This document shows, piece by piece, positions 1 through 10,755 of a DNA stretch of 64,000 nt. The notes beneath the pieces are model-generated. The model did not search any database and was not told the DNA's origin. It saw only the letters and a list, made by a program, of their open reading frames with translations. A program made the translations under genes and the position numbers. The DNA is taken from NCBI GenBank assembly GCA_963669285.2, contig CAXXSI010000014.1:1-64000 (forward strand), given 5' to 3'. Position 1 is the stretch's first letter, and each line of letters opens with the position of its first letter. This DNA is from JAWKWH01 sp963669285 (lineage in GTDB: Bacteria > Pseudomonadota > Alphaproteobacteria > Rhizobiales > Rhizobiaceae).

Positions 1-330
1 TACCTCGCGGCTGTCAATCTCGACAAACGCGTTATCGATACCGAGGGCAAACAGGGCAGCCATCAGATGTTCGACGGTGGCAACATGCACATCAGCCGGA
101 TTGCCCAGCACCGTGCACAAATCCGTCGCGCCAACCTCCGAGACAAGAGCACGCAATTCACGTGCGCTACCGTCCAGGTCCGTGCGGGTGAATACGATTC
201 CTGTATCCGGATCCGCAGGATGAAATGTTATTGAAACCGGCTTTCCGCCGTGAACGCCAACACCTGACAACGTTACAGATGCCTTCAGCGTCGTTTGATA
301 ATCGTGCAATTCGATCCCCAATGTACCCAC
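1..330 (-). CDS. lpxC: LpxC, UDP-3-O-acyl-N-acetylglucosamine deacetylase (N-terminal part, cut by window edge)
   Basis: The first 110 codons are present and the rest lies beyond the left edge. LpxC is the zinc-dependent cytoplasmic deacetylase that commits the cell to lipid A synthesis. The sequence shows the family N-terminus (SGVGVHGGKPVSI) and the zinc/catalytic segment VATVEHLMAALFALGIDNAF, where E-H corresponds to the catalytic Glu and first zinc His. I chose GTG at 330 because the family similarity begins just after it. No ATG lies nearby in frame, although a TTG follows three codons in. The gene is downstream of ftsZ in the same orientation, the usual alphaproteobacterial order. No frame break is seen in this part. 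Confidence 0.93.
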   Translation of the reverse strand, partial: MGTLGIELHDYQTTLKASVTLSGVGVHGGKPVSITFHPADPDTGIVFTRTDLDGSARELRALVSEVGATDLCTVLGNPADVHVATVEHLMAALFALGIDNAFVEIDSREV

Positions 331-547
331 CCCGGTTTTTCGACCACCTGACAAACACACCGCCGGCAGTTCTTATTTAATTGTCAGGTATGGAAATGCC
401 TTCCCCTCAGCACTGCCCTACCAATTTCGACGGGGTAAAGATAATTGCAGTACGCGCATACTCCAAATCACGGTTTCTTACCCGATGTTACGAGTAAGCT
501 CTGTACACCAAATCGTTAACCAATTGTAAACATTTACATATTCGAAA

Positions 548-576
548 ACGGGCAGGTCTGGTGTCACCCTGCCCGT
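548..576 (-). terminator. Predicted rho-independent terminator after ftsZ
   Basis: ACGGGCAGG and CCTGCCCGT form a 9-bp perfect stem around an 11-nt loop. Read on the minus strand the hairpin is followed by CGTTTTCG, a short T run. It sits about 30 nt past the ftsZ stop and would end the dcw transcript before lpxC. The remaining lpxC-ftsZ gap (331-604) shows no gene. Confidence 0.6.
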
Positions 577-604
577 GAACGAATGTAACATTTATCAACA
601 AACC

Positions 605-2327
605 TCAATTTGCCTGCCTGCGCAAAATGCCGGGATCTCCAACTGATCGTCTTCGTGAGTCGGTGACGGGGCCGATTGGGCACGTCCATGATCGTCGAGC
701 TTGGCCTGTTTGGGCGCATACACGCGAGGGTCTTGTGGCGCCGGATGCCGCCCTTCCCGACCCGGTTGCTTCAACACGGTTGCCGCGCTTGTTGAGCAGG
801 GCGAAGTTCAGCTGTCTCTTCTTCATCTTCACGGCGGGCAAGCCCGTGTGTCAGCCGCTTCAGCAAACCCATCGGACCGCGCTCGTCATTGGACGTCACA
901 GCATCCTGCTCACGCGCCTCGATCTCCGCCCTTGCCACCGGCGGAAAGTCCTCGACCCTGGGCATGCGTGCCGCCTGGGCGGCCGGATCGAGCGTTTCTT
1001 CCGGCTCGTCGGCACTTGCCACAGTCGCAAGTGACTCTTCAAGATCGCTCATGTCAGGCATTTCCGCCGACTCCGGCTCACCCTGTGCCGGTGTGGTGAA
1101 GAGTTTGCTGTGCGGACGGAAATCTTCGCCGGTTTCCTCTGTATTCGCGGTTTCTGCTGCCGTCTCAGGGGCAAGCGGTTTCTCTTCCGTTGCCGCGGCC
1201 GCACGGGGCAGCCGCCTCACGCCTGTTTTGCTCTTCAGCTTGCTGGATCTTCTCCGCAATCACATCCTTGGTCGGAACCGTGGCATTGGTTTGCGCCGTA
1301 GCCGCGAAGCTGGAAACCGCCGTTGTGCTGCGAACATCGCTGCTGCCGACTTCGGCTGCCGCCTTGTCGATACCGGTCGCAACAACCGAAACGCGGATGA
1401 CACCCTCCAGCTCTTCATCGAAGGTGGCGCCAAGGATGATATTGGCATCCTGATCAACTTCTTCGCGAATGCGCGTTGCCGCTTCGTCGACCTCGAACAG
1501 CGTCATGTCGCGGCCACCGGTGATGGAAATCAGCAATCCCCTTGCGCCCTGCATCGATGTTTCGTCGAGCAGCGGATTGGCAATTGCCGCTTCAGCAGAA
1601 GCCATGGCACGGCCTTCACCGGATGCCTCGCCGGTGCCCATCATAGCCTTGCCCATTTCGCGCTATGACCGAGCGCACATCGGCAAAATCGAGATTGATC
1701 AGGCCTTCCTTGACCATCAAGTCGGTGATGCAGGCCACACCGGAGTAAAGCACCTGATCGGCCATTGCGAATGCATCGGCAAACGTCGTCTTGTCATTGG
1801 CAAGCCGGAACAGGTTCTGGTTCGGAATGACGATCAACGTGTCGACGTTCTTCTGAAGGTCGTCAATGCCGGCATTGGCGGTCGACATTCGCCGCTGTCC
1901 CTCAAAATGGAACGGCTTGGTCACAACACCAACCGTCAGGATGCCTTTTTCCCGCGCAGCGGCTGCCACGACAGGCGCGGCACCCGGTACCGGTTCCGCC
2001 ACCCATGCCCGCCGTTACGAAGCACATATGCGTGCCGGACAGGTGATCGATAATCTCGTCAAAGCACTCTTCGGCCGCAGCACGCCCGACTTCCGGTTGC
2101 GAACCGGCTCCAAGTCCTTCGGTGACGTGTGCACCAAGTTGGATAAGCCGCTCGGCCTTGGACATCGTAAGCGCCTGTGCATCCGTGTTTGCCACAACAA
2201 AATCAACACCATGCAAGCCGGCATTAATCATGTTGTTGACCGCGTTGCCGCCACCGCCGCCAACGCCAAATACCGAAATCCTCGGCTTGAGCTCGGTAAT
2301 ATCCGGCTTTTGCAGATTGATCGTCAT
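605..2327 (-). CDS. ftsZ: FtsZ, tubulin-like cell division GTPase (reading frame broken five times)
   Basis: FtsZ polymerises at midcell with GTP to form the Z ring. The N-terminus (FGVGGGGGNAVNNMI), the T4 GTP-binding loop GGGTGTG, the segment KEGLINLDFADVRSV and the C-terminal peptide LEIPAF+LRRQAN are all present but lie in different frames. I place breaks near 1984 (extra C in CCC), 1660 (extra base), 1195 (extra base), 775 (lost base) and 625 (A4 where A5 is expected). Net is +1, which matches the span of 1723 nt (3x574+1). A repaired protein of about 573 residues with a long acidic linker fits rhizobial FtsZ. The gene is essential, so sequencing error is far more likely than decay. Start ATG is at 2327. 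ftsA lies about 77 nt upstream. Confidence 0.93.
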
Positions 2328-2404
2328 GATACCTCGTCCTTTTTTACCTTTTTGACTGCCGCCGCCTCGGCAACCGTTAGAATTGGGGCAAACCCCGCTG
2401 TTAA

Positions 2405-3712
2405 TCAGAAACTGTTCCTAATCCACTGTCCGACACGCTGGATGGGACCGGTCCCCGTAAGGGCAGATCCGATCCGGTGCATTCTCCGCTTGTTGTTTTC
2501 GAACCCCGCAACCTGCGGATAAATCATGAGGCCGATTACGCGGCAAAGGCGGGACCCTTCGCCGCTTCGGGAAGGCCCGCCACACCCAACGGCCTTCCGA
2601 TACGCACACTTCTTCCCAGAACCCGTCGCGCTGCTTCCGGCAGACCCGCCATCTGGCTTGCGCCACGGTGAGTACAATACGCTTGCCGACCGCACTTCCC
2701 AGGCCCGATTTGACCAAACGGTCGCGCACCATCTCGAGCGTCTCCTCGACGCGGGCACGTACAATCCTGTTCATCACAGCGCGCGGTATCTGCTGCTGGG
2801 CTTCCGCCACATCGCCCGCAATCGAGGCAATATTGACCATGTCCTGATCATCGACCGGCACCGGCAGCGCCGAACCGTGCATGACTTTCAGCCGCTCGGC
2901 ATGTTCCAGTCCAGTCGAAAGCCCGCGGGCCAAGTCCTGCGTGACGTGCAATCCGCCGACCGGCACAGAGGCCGCATGGACGAAGCTTCCGTTCTGGAAA
3001 ACCGCCAATGAAGTCGTCCCGCCGCCCATATCGATGCAGGCCGCACCCATCTCCCCTTCATCCTCAACAAGCGCCGACAGCCCCGCGGCATATGGTGTCG
3101 CCACCATCCGTTCGACCGAAAGATGTGCCCTGTTGATGCAGAGTTCGAGATTTCTGACCGGCGCCAGTCCGCGGTCAGGACATGCATGCTGACGCCCAGA
3201 ACATCACCGACCATGCCGCGCGGATCGCGAATTCCTTTTCAGAATCGAGCAGGTAACCGGTCGGCACCGAGTGGATGACCTCCCGTTCAGAAGCAAGAGC
3301 CTGCTTGGATCCGGCCGCAAGCACGCGCTTGATATCGGATTGCATTGCTTCGTGGCCGCCAAGATTGACGGTTGCCGAGAATGTTTCGCTTTTCAGCCGT
3401 CCCGCGGAAAGATTGACGATCAGCGATTCAATGGTCAGGCCCGCCATGCGTTCTGCGGCTGTCAACAGCAAGCCGGATTGAACGTTCGGCGCTGGCCAAA
3501 TCGACAATCACTCCGGACTTGATGCCTTGGCTTCGCTGATGACCGATGCCGATGACCTGGATGCGGTGCGTACGCCCGCGCAAAAGGTCGCTCGATCCGC
3601 CCGGCCGCAGCCGGGCAACGATGCAGCACACCTTGGAAGAACCGATATCGAGCACCGTGATGATGCCCGAACGGCCCTCTGGCCCTTTGTTAGCGCTGCC
3701 CAGCCAGGTCAT
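2405..3712 (-). CDS. ftsA: FtsA, actin-like Z-ring membrane tether (frameshifted)
   Basis: FtsA is an ATP-binding actin homologue that links FtsZ to the membrane. Visible pieces are the N-terminus VLDIGSSKVCCIVARL, the ATPase phosphate loop CIDMGGGTTSLAVF and the C-terminal tail GLMIYPQVAGFEN...VGQWIRNSF. They fall in different frames, with breaks near 3461, 3230, 3170, 2665 and 2540. For example, ACCGTGGC near 2670 should read ACCGGTGGC to give VLTGG. The span (1308 nt, about 435 residues) is normal for the family. ATG 3712 is supported by a GGGAGAAG ribosome site and by a 4-nt ATGA overlap with the ftsQ stop, so the two genes are probably translationally coupled. Confidence 0.92.
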
Positions 3713-4666
3713 GTCTTCTTCTCCCGGCGGCGTTTTTTCTCGCGTTCTTTGATGGCGGCAGCGCGGCCTCGACTGCTTGAGGCGTTAGCCGGAACACAAG
3801 CCTGTCGGCCAGACGCAAATCGATTGCGGCGACATCACGCGCGAGGATGGTTTCGCGGCGATCCAACGCCACCAGTCGGATATCGCCTGTTCCTGGCCGC
3901 TGGCAGGCAGCTTGACGGTTATCTTATTATCCAGACGCAAATCCCAGCGCCGATCGGCAATCCGGATGTAGGCTCTGACACGGCGTTCAAGTTCCGGCCA
4001 GTTTGAAACCTTGGCGATGATGTCCGGTGCGGTTTTTGGTGCACCCAGGCCGACGATCAGTGGCAATGAGGCGAATTCCTGCCCCGGATAGCTGACAATT
4101 ACGTCGCCGGAGCGCTCGACCAACGACAGCTTTGTGCCGTTCTGCCAAATGGCGAAAGGCTTGCGCTCGACAATCTTGATCTCGAGGGTGGAAGGATAGG
4201 TTTTCCGCACCGTGACGTTTTCGATCCATGGGAGTGTGGCAATACGATCGCGCGCGCCCTCCGCACTGAAGCCCAACAACGGGGTCCACCCGTTCAGCGC
4301 AGTTCACCGATGATATCAATCTCGGACGTATTGCGGTGGCCCGAAATCTTGATTTCCTCGATCGCAAATCCGGTCCTCGCGGCAACCGCGTCGATTGCCG
4401 CCGGCAAATGGCCACCCAGCGTCGCACCGTAAAGGGCCGCCGCCCCAACAACACGCCGCTCATGATGGTCGCCGCAAACCTGGGCGCTTCGACATCTTCC
4501 GAAACCAGCTTGGCCGCCAGCCGGACCGGTCTGCGCATGAACCGCGGCAACACCCGACCCGCATGGCTCGCAGCATTGCCGGCATCGTTGGTTTTACCCA
4601 CGGCAATCGCATTTCGGTGGAGCGGCGCGCGCGCAATACTCCGAAAACTGACTTCAACGCAAACAC
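3709..4666 (-). CDS. ftsQ: FtsQ, divisome POTRA/FtsQ-type membrane protein (frameshifted)
   Basis: FtsQ is a bitopic inner-membrane divisome protein that joins FtsL/FtsB to the later proteins. The core is clear: LLGFSAEGARDRIATLPWIE (POTRA region), VRKTYPSTLEIKIVERKPFA, then LADRLVFRLTPQAVEA. The C-terminus in the restored frame is IKEREKKRRREKKT, and its TGA overlaps the ftsA ATG. Frame breaks lie near 4480-4290, 3870 and 3765. The likely start is GTG at 4666 (reads MFALKS, as in relatives), which overlaps the end of ddlB by 13 nt. A GTG at 4687 is an alternative. Confidence 0.85.
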
Positions 4667-5582
4667 GATGCGTCCTCCACCATCCACTTCAGAAGTTCGC
4701 CAAACGAATGTCCCGCTTGCTCGGCGATCTCCGGCACCAATGAAGTCGGGGTCATCCCCGGCTGGGTATTGACCTCCAGCCAGATGACCTCACCATTTTC
4801 CGAATGCCTGTCGTCGTAGCGGAAGTCCGAACGAGTGACTCCGCGGCAGCCGATTGCCCTGGTGCGCCTTCAGCGACAGTGTCTGAATTTTTTGGTAAAT
4901 ATTTGGTGAAATTTCTGCCGGACAGACGTGATTAGAGCCGCCTGCAACATATTTTGAGTCATAGTCATAGAATTCGTGACCGACCGGCACGATTTCGCAC
5001 ACGCCAAGCGCGACATCGCCGATGACGGCGCACGTGAGTTCGCGGCCGTGCACAAAGCGCTCCACCATGACAATATCGCCATAGGCCCACTCGGGCGAGC
5101 CGAGGACCTGTGGCGGATGATGCTGGCCCTCCTTGACGATGACCACGCCAAAACTGGATCCTTCGGTCACCGGTTTGACCACGTAAGGGGTCGGAATGGG
5201 ATGTGTCGACTTGAACTCGAAGCGGTTCATGACCTTCGATTCGGCCACCGGAATACCGGGCTTTGCGCGCGATGATCTTGGCCCGCTCCTTGTCCATCGC
5301 AAGCGCAGAGGCGAGAACGCCGGAATGGGTATAGGGGATTTCAAGGTATTCCAGCACACCCTGGATCATCCCGTCCTCGCCATAAGGACCGTGCAGGGCA
5401 TTGAACGCGACATCGGGTTTCAGATTGCCGAGCACCGCGCCAATATCGTGATCGACGTCGACGCGCGTCACCCGGTAACCTTCTGCTTCAAGCACATCCG
5501 CGCAGGCATTGCCGGATGACAGCGAGACGGGCCGTTCGGAAGAAAATCCGCCCAAGAGCACAGCCACGTGTTTTGCAGTCAT
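4654..5582 (-). CDS. ddlB: D-alanine--D-alanine ligase (two frame breaks)
   Basis: This ATP-grasp enzyme makes the D-Ala-D-Ala dipeptide used by MurF. The N-terminus HVAVLLGGFSSERPVSL and LHGPYGEDGMIQGVLEYL are in one frame, PYVVKPVTEGSSFGVVIV in the next, and WLEVNTQPGMTPTSLVPEIA in the last. Breaks are near 5285 and 4840. The metal-binding ATP-grasp C-terminus (E-x-N-x-x-P-G) is complete, and the gene ends within the ftsQ start region. Start ATG 5582 gives MTAKHVAVLLGG. The span corresponds to about 309 residues, typical for Ddl. Confidence 0.92.
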
Positions 5583-5781
5583 CACGTCTCCCCGTGAACC
5601 CACCCAAAATCGAACGCGAGTCGAAGCAAAGCACCGGCGGCAAACCCCGGCGCCTCTACGCGGAACACGCGTAAACGACTCAATAAGAAAACCCTCTGCG
5701 CCATAAGAATCAGAGAGTTGATTCCGTGGCAAGTCCTTGCGCGAAATAATTGCAAAATATCGAAAAATTGACCCCGAGAGC

Positions 5782-7164
5782 CTACGCTTCCGGCGGTGAT
5801 GAGCGAAAAAAAAGCGGTATCCGAGCAAAATTGCAGCGGCAAACAGGCCCAAGCCAATCCCAGCCAGATGCCGGGGCCGGCCATGCCGCCTCAAATGCCA
5901 GGATATAGGCAGCCGGAACGCCGACAATCCAATAGCTGAATACGGCAATCAGCATCGGCACTCTGGTGTCCTTCAATCCCGCATACAATCCGGCGGCAAC
6001 GGCCTGTAGGCTGTCGAACAGCTGAAAAGCAGCAGCAAACGCGAGCAGCACTACAGCAGCAGCCAGCACATCGGCCGCATCGGGATTGGCCTGATCCAAA
6101 AACAGCCTGGCCAGCGGCTCGGGAAAGAACACAAACAATCCCGCCGACAACACTCCCCATATCGCCGCAATGGCCAGAACCGTCATTGCCGCCCCGCGAT
6201 AGCCCGACAGGGTCTTCGCGCCCGAATGCCTGACCGACGCGAACGGTCGCCACATTGGACAGGCCCAGCGGCACCATGAATGCGATCGACGCAAGCTGCA
6301 AAGCGATGCCGTGCGCTAGCAAGCTCGATCGTGCCAAGCCAGCCCATCAGCAGGGAGGAGGCCCAAACAGCCCCGCTTCGGCGATGATTGTCAAACCGAT
6401 CGGCCAGCCGAGCCGCAGCACTTCAAAAAACGCCGGCCAATCCGCCCTCCAGATCCGGACGAACAATGTCCAACTGTCTGAGTGCGGCCAGCCAGACGAC
6501 ATAGAGGCATTGAACGACGAACATCGCGAATGTGGTGATGAGCGACGCCCACGCCGCGCCGACAATACCGAGCGCCGGTGCGCCCCAATTGCCGAAGATC
6601 AGGCGTAGTTGAGCAATCCGTTCATCACGGCAGCGAGAATCGTGGTCCACAACATCACTTGTGGCCGTTCGACTGCGACGAAAAACGACCGCATGACAAA
6701 TGTCATCAGTGCCGGAAACAGCGACCATTGCAGCACAGCCATGTAATCACCAGACAAGGCGACCACTTCGGGTTTCTGGCCAATCGCCAGCAATATCGGC
6801 TCGATAAACCACAAGGGCACCATGCATGCGACGCAATAGGCAAATGTGATCCACAATCCCATGCGGACCGAGGCGCCTGACACCGCGCGCATCGCCACGG
6901 CCCTGGGCCTGCGCCGCAATCGGCATGATCGCATGGGCAAATCCCGATCCCAGCATCAGGAAAAAGAACAATGCCTGGGCGCCGAGCACACTGCCGGCAA
7001 GCGATACCGCGCCAAGCCATCCGATCATGATTGTGTCGGTCGTGGTGATCGCGATTTGAGCAAGGTAGGCCCCGACAATCGCAGACCAAGCTTGGTGGTC
7101 GCACGAATGTGTTGTGGCCACGACTGGGCCTGATGCGCTGCGCAATTGTGTGATCAGAAGACAT
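5782..7164 (-). CDS. MATE family (NorM-like) efflux transporter (heavily frameshifted)
   Basis: A multidrug/toxin extrusion protein with about 12 membrane helices, normally a cation-coupled exporter. Fragments in successive frames read QIAITTTDTIMIGWLGAVSL (helix 2), FIEPILLAIGQKPEVVALSG, SLFPALMTFVMRSFFVAVER, LRLGWPIGLTIIAEAGLF, LAAHGIALQLASIAFMVPLG (joined across a break) and GLKDTRVPMLIAVFSYWIVG. At least six single-base breaks occur. The 3' end lies at an 8-T run (minus strand, about 5808-5815), so the exact stop is uncertain, but a T9 reading would end at 5782. The start ATG at 7164 is the best guess. It lies between murB and ddlB, an accessory gene inside the cell-wall operon. Substrate is unknown. 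Confidence 0.8.
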
Positions 7165-7264
7165 TGGATACACCGCACCCGCCGGTCGCCTGTCTGGCTC
7201 CTGCAGAAGTTTCAGACCGCCCTATACCTTGGGAACCGAATGTCGATTGGCGGTTGCGGCAATC

Positions 7265-8234
7265 CTACAACATTCGCCCCAAAAACGGATCGATCTCGCG
7301 GCCGGACTGGAATGCTCCGATGCGCTTGATCTCCCATTCCAGCCGAATTCCCGAGTTCTCCAGCACGACGCGCCCGCACCGTCTCGCCAAGAAATTCAGG
7401 TCGTAACCGGTCGCGGTGCCGGTGTTGATCAGGAAATTACAGTGCATGGGCGAAACCTGTGCGCCACCGATCATCAATCCGCGGCAACCAGCTTCGTCTA
7501 TGACTTTCCAGGCGGACGTTGCCCGGCGGGTTCTTAAAGGTCGAACCACCGGTCTTCTCACGAATCGGCTGTACGGTCTCGCGGTGCTGTTGCACCTCGG
7601 CCATGGGCGGCCTCGATGGTTTCGCGGCTTGCCGACTCACCTTCAAAAACAGCGGATGTAAATATCAAGTCGTCGGCCGCGGCGGAATGGCGATAGGAAT
7701 ACCCCATGTCAGCATTTGTCAGAATGTGGCGTTTTCCGCTCCTGTCATAGGCGATGACCTCGACCACACGCTCACGGCGTCTCGACGCCATTGGCACCGG
7801 CATTCATGCGCAGGGCGCCACCAACGCCGCCGGGAATGCCGTGATAGAAATGAAAGCCCGCCAGTCCCGCCTGCAGCGCCACGGCAGCAAGCCGCTTGTC
7901 AGGCACAGCGGCACCGGCGCGTATGCGATTGCCGTCGATTGCTTCAGCCGCCCCAAAACCTTCGCCGACAAAACGAACCACGAAACCGGCAACTCCGCCT
8001 TCGCGCACCAGCAAGTTTGAGCCGACGCCGACCCACCATTACCGGAATCTCCTCCGGAACGGCCTTGAGGAACGATCCCAGATCTTCCTCGTCGGCCGGT
8101 TGGAACAGCACTTCCGCCGGCCCACCGGCACGAAACCAGGTGATCTTGTCCATCGGCGCGTTGGGCGTCAAAGGACCGCGCAGGCGCAAAAGCCGGTCGG
8201 CCGAGATCGGCCAGCAATTTCGCACCATCACCAT
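7265..8234 (-). CDS. murB: MurB, UDP-N-acetylenolpyruvoylglucosamine reductase (frameshifted)
   Basis: This FAD enzyme makes UDP-MurNAc with NADPH. Diagnostic stretches are TPNAPMDKITWFRAGGPAEV, LAGFHFYHGIPGGVGGALRM followed by NAGANG, SNADMGYSYRHSAAADDLIF and REKTGGSTFKNPPG, with the C-terminus CNFLINTGTATG...SGIRLEWEIKRIG. These lie in alternating frames, with about five breaks between 8220 and 7420. The start ATG at 8234 shares its A with the murC stop (TGATG). The repaired length, about 323 residues, is normal for the type I enzyme of this group. Confidence 0.92.
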
Positions 8235-9631
8235 CACCGACCGGCCAATTCATCTGGCAGCGCATAGGCCCACTGGTAATACTGCCGGCACCGAGGAATA
8301 AAACGAAATCACCCGGTTGCGCTATTTCCTTCACATGCCCGGCCACGGCCTCCGGCCCGTCGATGCTGGTGGCGTCACGGTGTCCGCCGGCACGTATGTT
8401 GGTGGCAAGTGAAACCGCATCCGCACCCTCGATCGGGTCTTCACCGGCGGGATAGACCGGAGCGATCATCACCGTATCGGCATCGTTGAAACAGGCGGAA
8501 AAATCGTCGAACAGATCGCTGAGGCGCGTGTAACGGTGCGGCTGGGCAATTGCAATCACTTTGCCCGAACAGGCGTCGCGAGCCGCGCCCAGCACCGCTT
8601 TGATCTCGACCGGGTGGTGCGCATAGTCGTCAAATATCTCAACGCCGTTCCACGATCCGGTATGGGTAAATCGCCGCCTGACGCCGCCAAAGGCCTCCAA
8701 ACCCTTGCGAATGTCTTCCGCTGACAATCCTAATTGGCTGGCACGGCAATTGCCGCCGTTGCGTTTGCGACATTGTGCTGCCCCGGCATCGGCAGGCGCA
8801 ATCCTGCAATCACCGTTTCCTCACCACCGCGCCGGTCCCTGATGCGATGTCGAACACCGATACGCACCGTCCATGCGATGGTTGGAATGGCGCACATCAG
8901 CCTGCGGATTTCGCCGTAGGTGACAATACGTCGGTCTCGATATGGCTGACCAGTGCCTGTACTTCCGGATGGTCGATGCACATAACGCCGAAGCCGTAAA
9001 ACGGCACGTTCTCGACGAATGTCTTGAACGCCTCGCGCACCTTGTCGAACGATCCATAGTGGTCGAGATGTTCCGGATCGATGTTGGTCACCACGACAAC
9101 GTCGGGCTGGCAGTTTCAAGAACGTGCCCGTCGCTCTCGTCCGCCTCGACAACCATCCAGTCGCCCGCGCCCATGCGGGCATTGGTGCCGTAGGCGTTGA
9201 TGATACCGCCGTTGATGACAGTCGGATCAAGCCCACCGGCGTCCAGCAACGTGGCGACCATTGAAGTCGTGGTGGTCTTGCCGTGGGTGCCGCCGATGGC
9301 GACAGCCTGGCGAAACCGCATGAGCTCCGGCCAGCATCTCGGCGCGGCGCACAATCGGCAGCGACCTCTCCCGCGCGGCAGCAAGTTCGGCGTTGGATTT
9401 ACGGATTGCAGTCGAGACGACAACAACTTCGGCATCACCAAGATTATCCGCCGAATGGCCGACGAATACATTGATGCCTTTATCGCGCAGCCTTTGCACA
9501 TTGGCGCTTTCGGCCTGATCAGATCCCTGTACCTGATAGCCGAGATTGTGCAGCACCTCGGCAATGCCGCTCATGCCGATACCCCCAATACCGATAAAGT
9601 GCACAAGACCGATGCTGGACGGCATTTTCAT
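8234..9631 (-). CDS. murC: MurC, UDP-N-acetylmuramate--L-alanine ligase (frameshifted)
   Basis: MurC is the ATP-dependent ligase that adds L-Ala to UDP-MurNAc. The N-terminal Rossmann segment HFIGIGGIGMSGIAEVLHNL, the P-loop AIGGTHGKTTTTSMVATLLD, EADESDG, TNIDPEHLDHYGSFDKVREA and the C-terminal DDYAHHPVEIKAVLGAARDA followed by FVLFLGAGSIT are all visible. They sit in at least five frames, with breaks near 9330, 9100, 8905, 8840, 8735 and 8265. After the last correction the gene ends QWAYALPDELAGR-stop at 8234. The ATG at 9631 overlaps the murG stop by 4 nt (ATGA). Confidence 0.93.
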
Positions 9632-10752
9632 AAGCCGGTTCCACCCTTGAACTGTTCGACGGATTGACCTGACGCAATAGCTTCCACGAGATCGGCAAGC
9701 AAGTGGACGGCACCAGGCTTGCCGACCGATTTGGCGGCAGCGGCCATCTCCGCCAGGCGCTCGGGTGCCTGTAACAAACCAGTCAGTTCACGAGCCAGCG
9801 CATCGTCGTCAAAACCCTCCTGCTGCCGGCGCATGACGGCGCCCCCCGCATCGACCAGAATGCCGGCATTGTGTCCCTGATCATCATCCAGGGCATGAGG
9901 CAACGGCACCAGGATTGCCGGGCGGCCAACAACCGAAAGCTCCAGCACGGTCGATGCGCCGGACCGGCTAACCACCAGATGGGCGCGGGACATACGCTCG
10001 GGCAGATCGGAAAAGAACGAGGCAACCTCTGCTTTTACGTCGAGTTGGCGGTATCGTTCGCAAACGCGTTCTTCGTCCTCGGGGCGTGCCTGTTGCACCA
10101 ATTCAATTCGCGATCGCAGAGTATCCGGCAATAGAGCGATCGCCTCTGGAACTGTATCGGAAAAATAACGCGCTCCCTGGCTTCCGCCGAACACCAGCAA
10201 TCGAATATCGCCGTCAGCATCCGGCTTATCGTATTTGGTTCCGGCCACATCCAGAACCGCCTGGCGGACCGGGTTGCCCGTTTCGACGATCTTGGCGCCA
10301 AATTGTCCGCTGGCCTTCAAAAAACCGCCTGCCACCGCGCTCGCCAGTCTCGCAAGTGCCTTATTGGCCCTGCCCATCACGGCATTCTGCTCATGGATAA
10401 CCGTCGGTACGCCGCGCCGTGAGGCCGCATAAACAGGCGGCAATGTCGGATATCCGCCAAAACCGACAACCGCCTTGGGAGCAATCTTGGCGATTACCCG
10501 GCTCGCCTCGCGCACGCCCTTCCAGATCGTCCAGAGCGTTCTCAAAAGCGCGATCGGATTTTTTGATCCGAGCGTTGCCGAGGGGATGACGAATATATCC
10601 TTGGCCGGGAATTTGCCGGCGAAGCGCTCCGCCCGACCATCGGTGGCCAGATAGATTGTCCAACCGCGATCTTCCAGTTCATACGCGAGCGCCTGGGCCG
10701 GGAAAAGATGACCGCCGGTACCGCCGGCCGAAAGCAGGATCGCGCCGCTCAT
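9628..10752 (-). CDS. murG: MurG, lipid II-forming N-acetylglucosamine transferase
   Basis: MurG is the peripheral inner-membrane glycosyltransferase (GT28) that adds GlcNAc to lipid I, giving lipid II. The protein is 374 residues and intact. The glycine-rich donor loop AGGTGGHLFPAQALA is at residues 9-23, HEQNAVMGRANK in the N-domain, and GGSQGARYFSDTVPE plus RSGASTVLELSVVGRPAILV in the C-domain. ATG 10752 is only 3 nt past the ftsW stop, and the murG stop overlaps the murC start, so it is inside a tightly packed operon. It is one of the few frame-intact genes in the first 12 kb. Confidence 0.96.
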   Translation of the reverse strand: MSGAILLSAGGTGGHLFPAQALAYELEDRGWTIYLATDGRAERFAGKFPAKDIFVIPSATLGSKNPIALLRTLWTIWKGVREASRVIAKIAPKAVVGFGGYPTLPPVYAASRRGVPTVIHEQNAVMGRANKALARLASAVAGGFLKASGQFGAKIVETGNPVRQAVLDVAGTKYDKPDADGDIRLLVFGGSQGARYFSDTVPEAIALLPDTLRSRIELVQQARPEDEERVCERYRQLDVKAEVASFFSDLPERMSRAHLVVSRSGASTVLELSVVGRPAILVPLPHALDDDQGHNAGILVDAGGAVMRRQQEGFDDDALARELTGLLQAPERLAEMAAAAKSVGKPGAVHLLADLVEAIASGQSVEQFKGGTGL

Positions 10753-10755
10753 GAA

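Noticed and set aside
512..530. CtrA-like box TTAA-CCAATTG-TAAA upstream of lpxC
   Set aside because: Only the first half matches the TTAA-N7-TTAA consensus fully and the region is AT-rich. Too weak to list as a feature without a genome-wide comparison.
889..1668. Open frame of 259 codons on the plus strand opposite ftsZ
   Set aside because: Ser/Ala-rich reverse complement of the FtsZ linker. The true coding strand is shown by the FtsZ motifs on both sides.
1975..1995. Programmed ribosomal frameshifting in ftsZ after GGGTGTG
   Set aside because: There are five breaks in both directions in this gene and dozens in its neighbours, with no slippery heptamer or downstream structure. Sequencing error is simpler.
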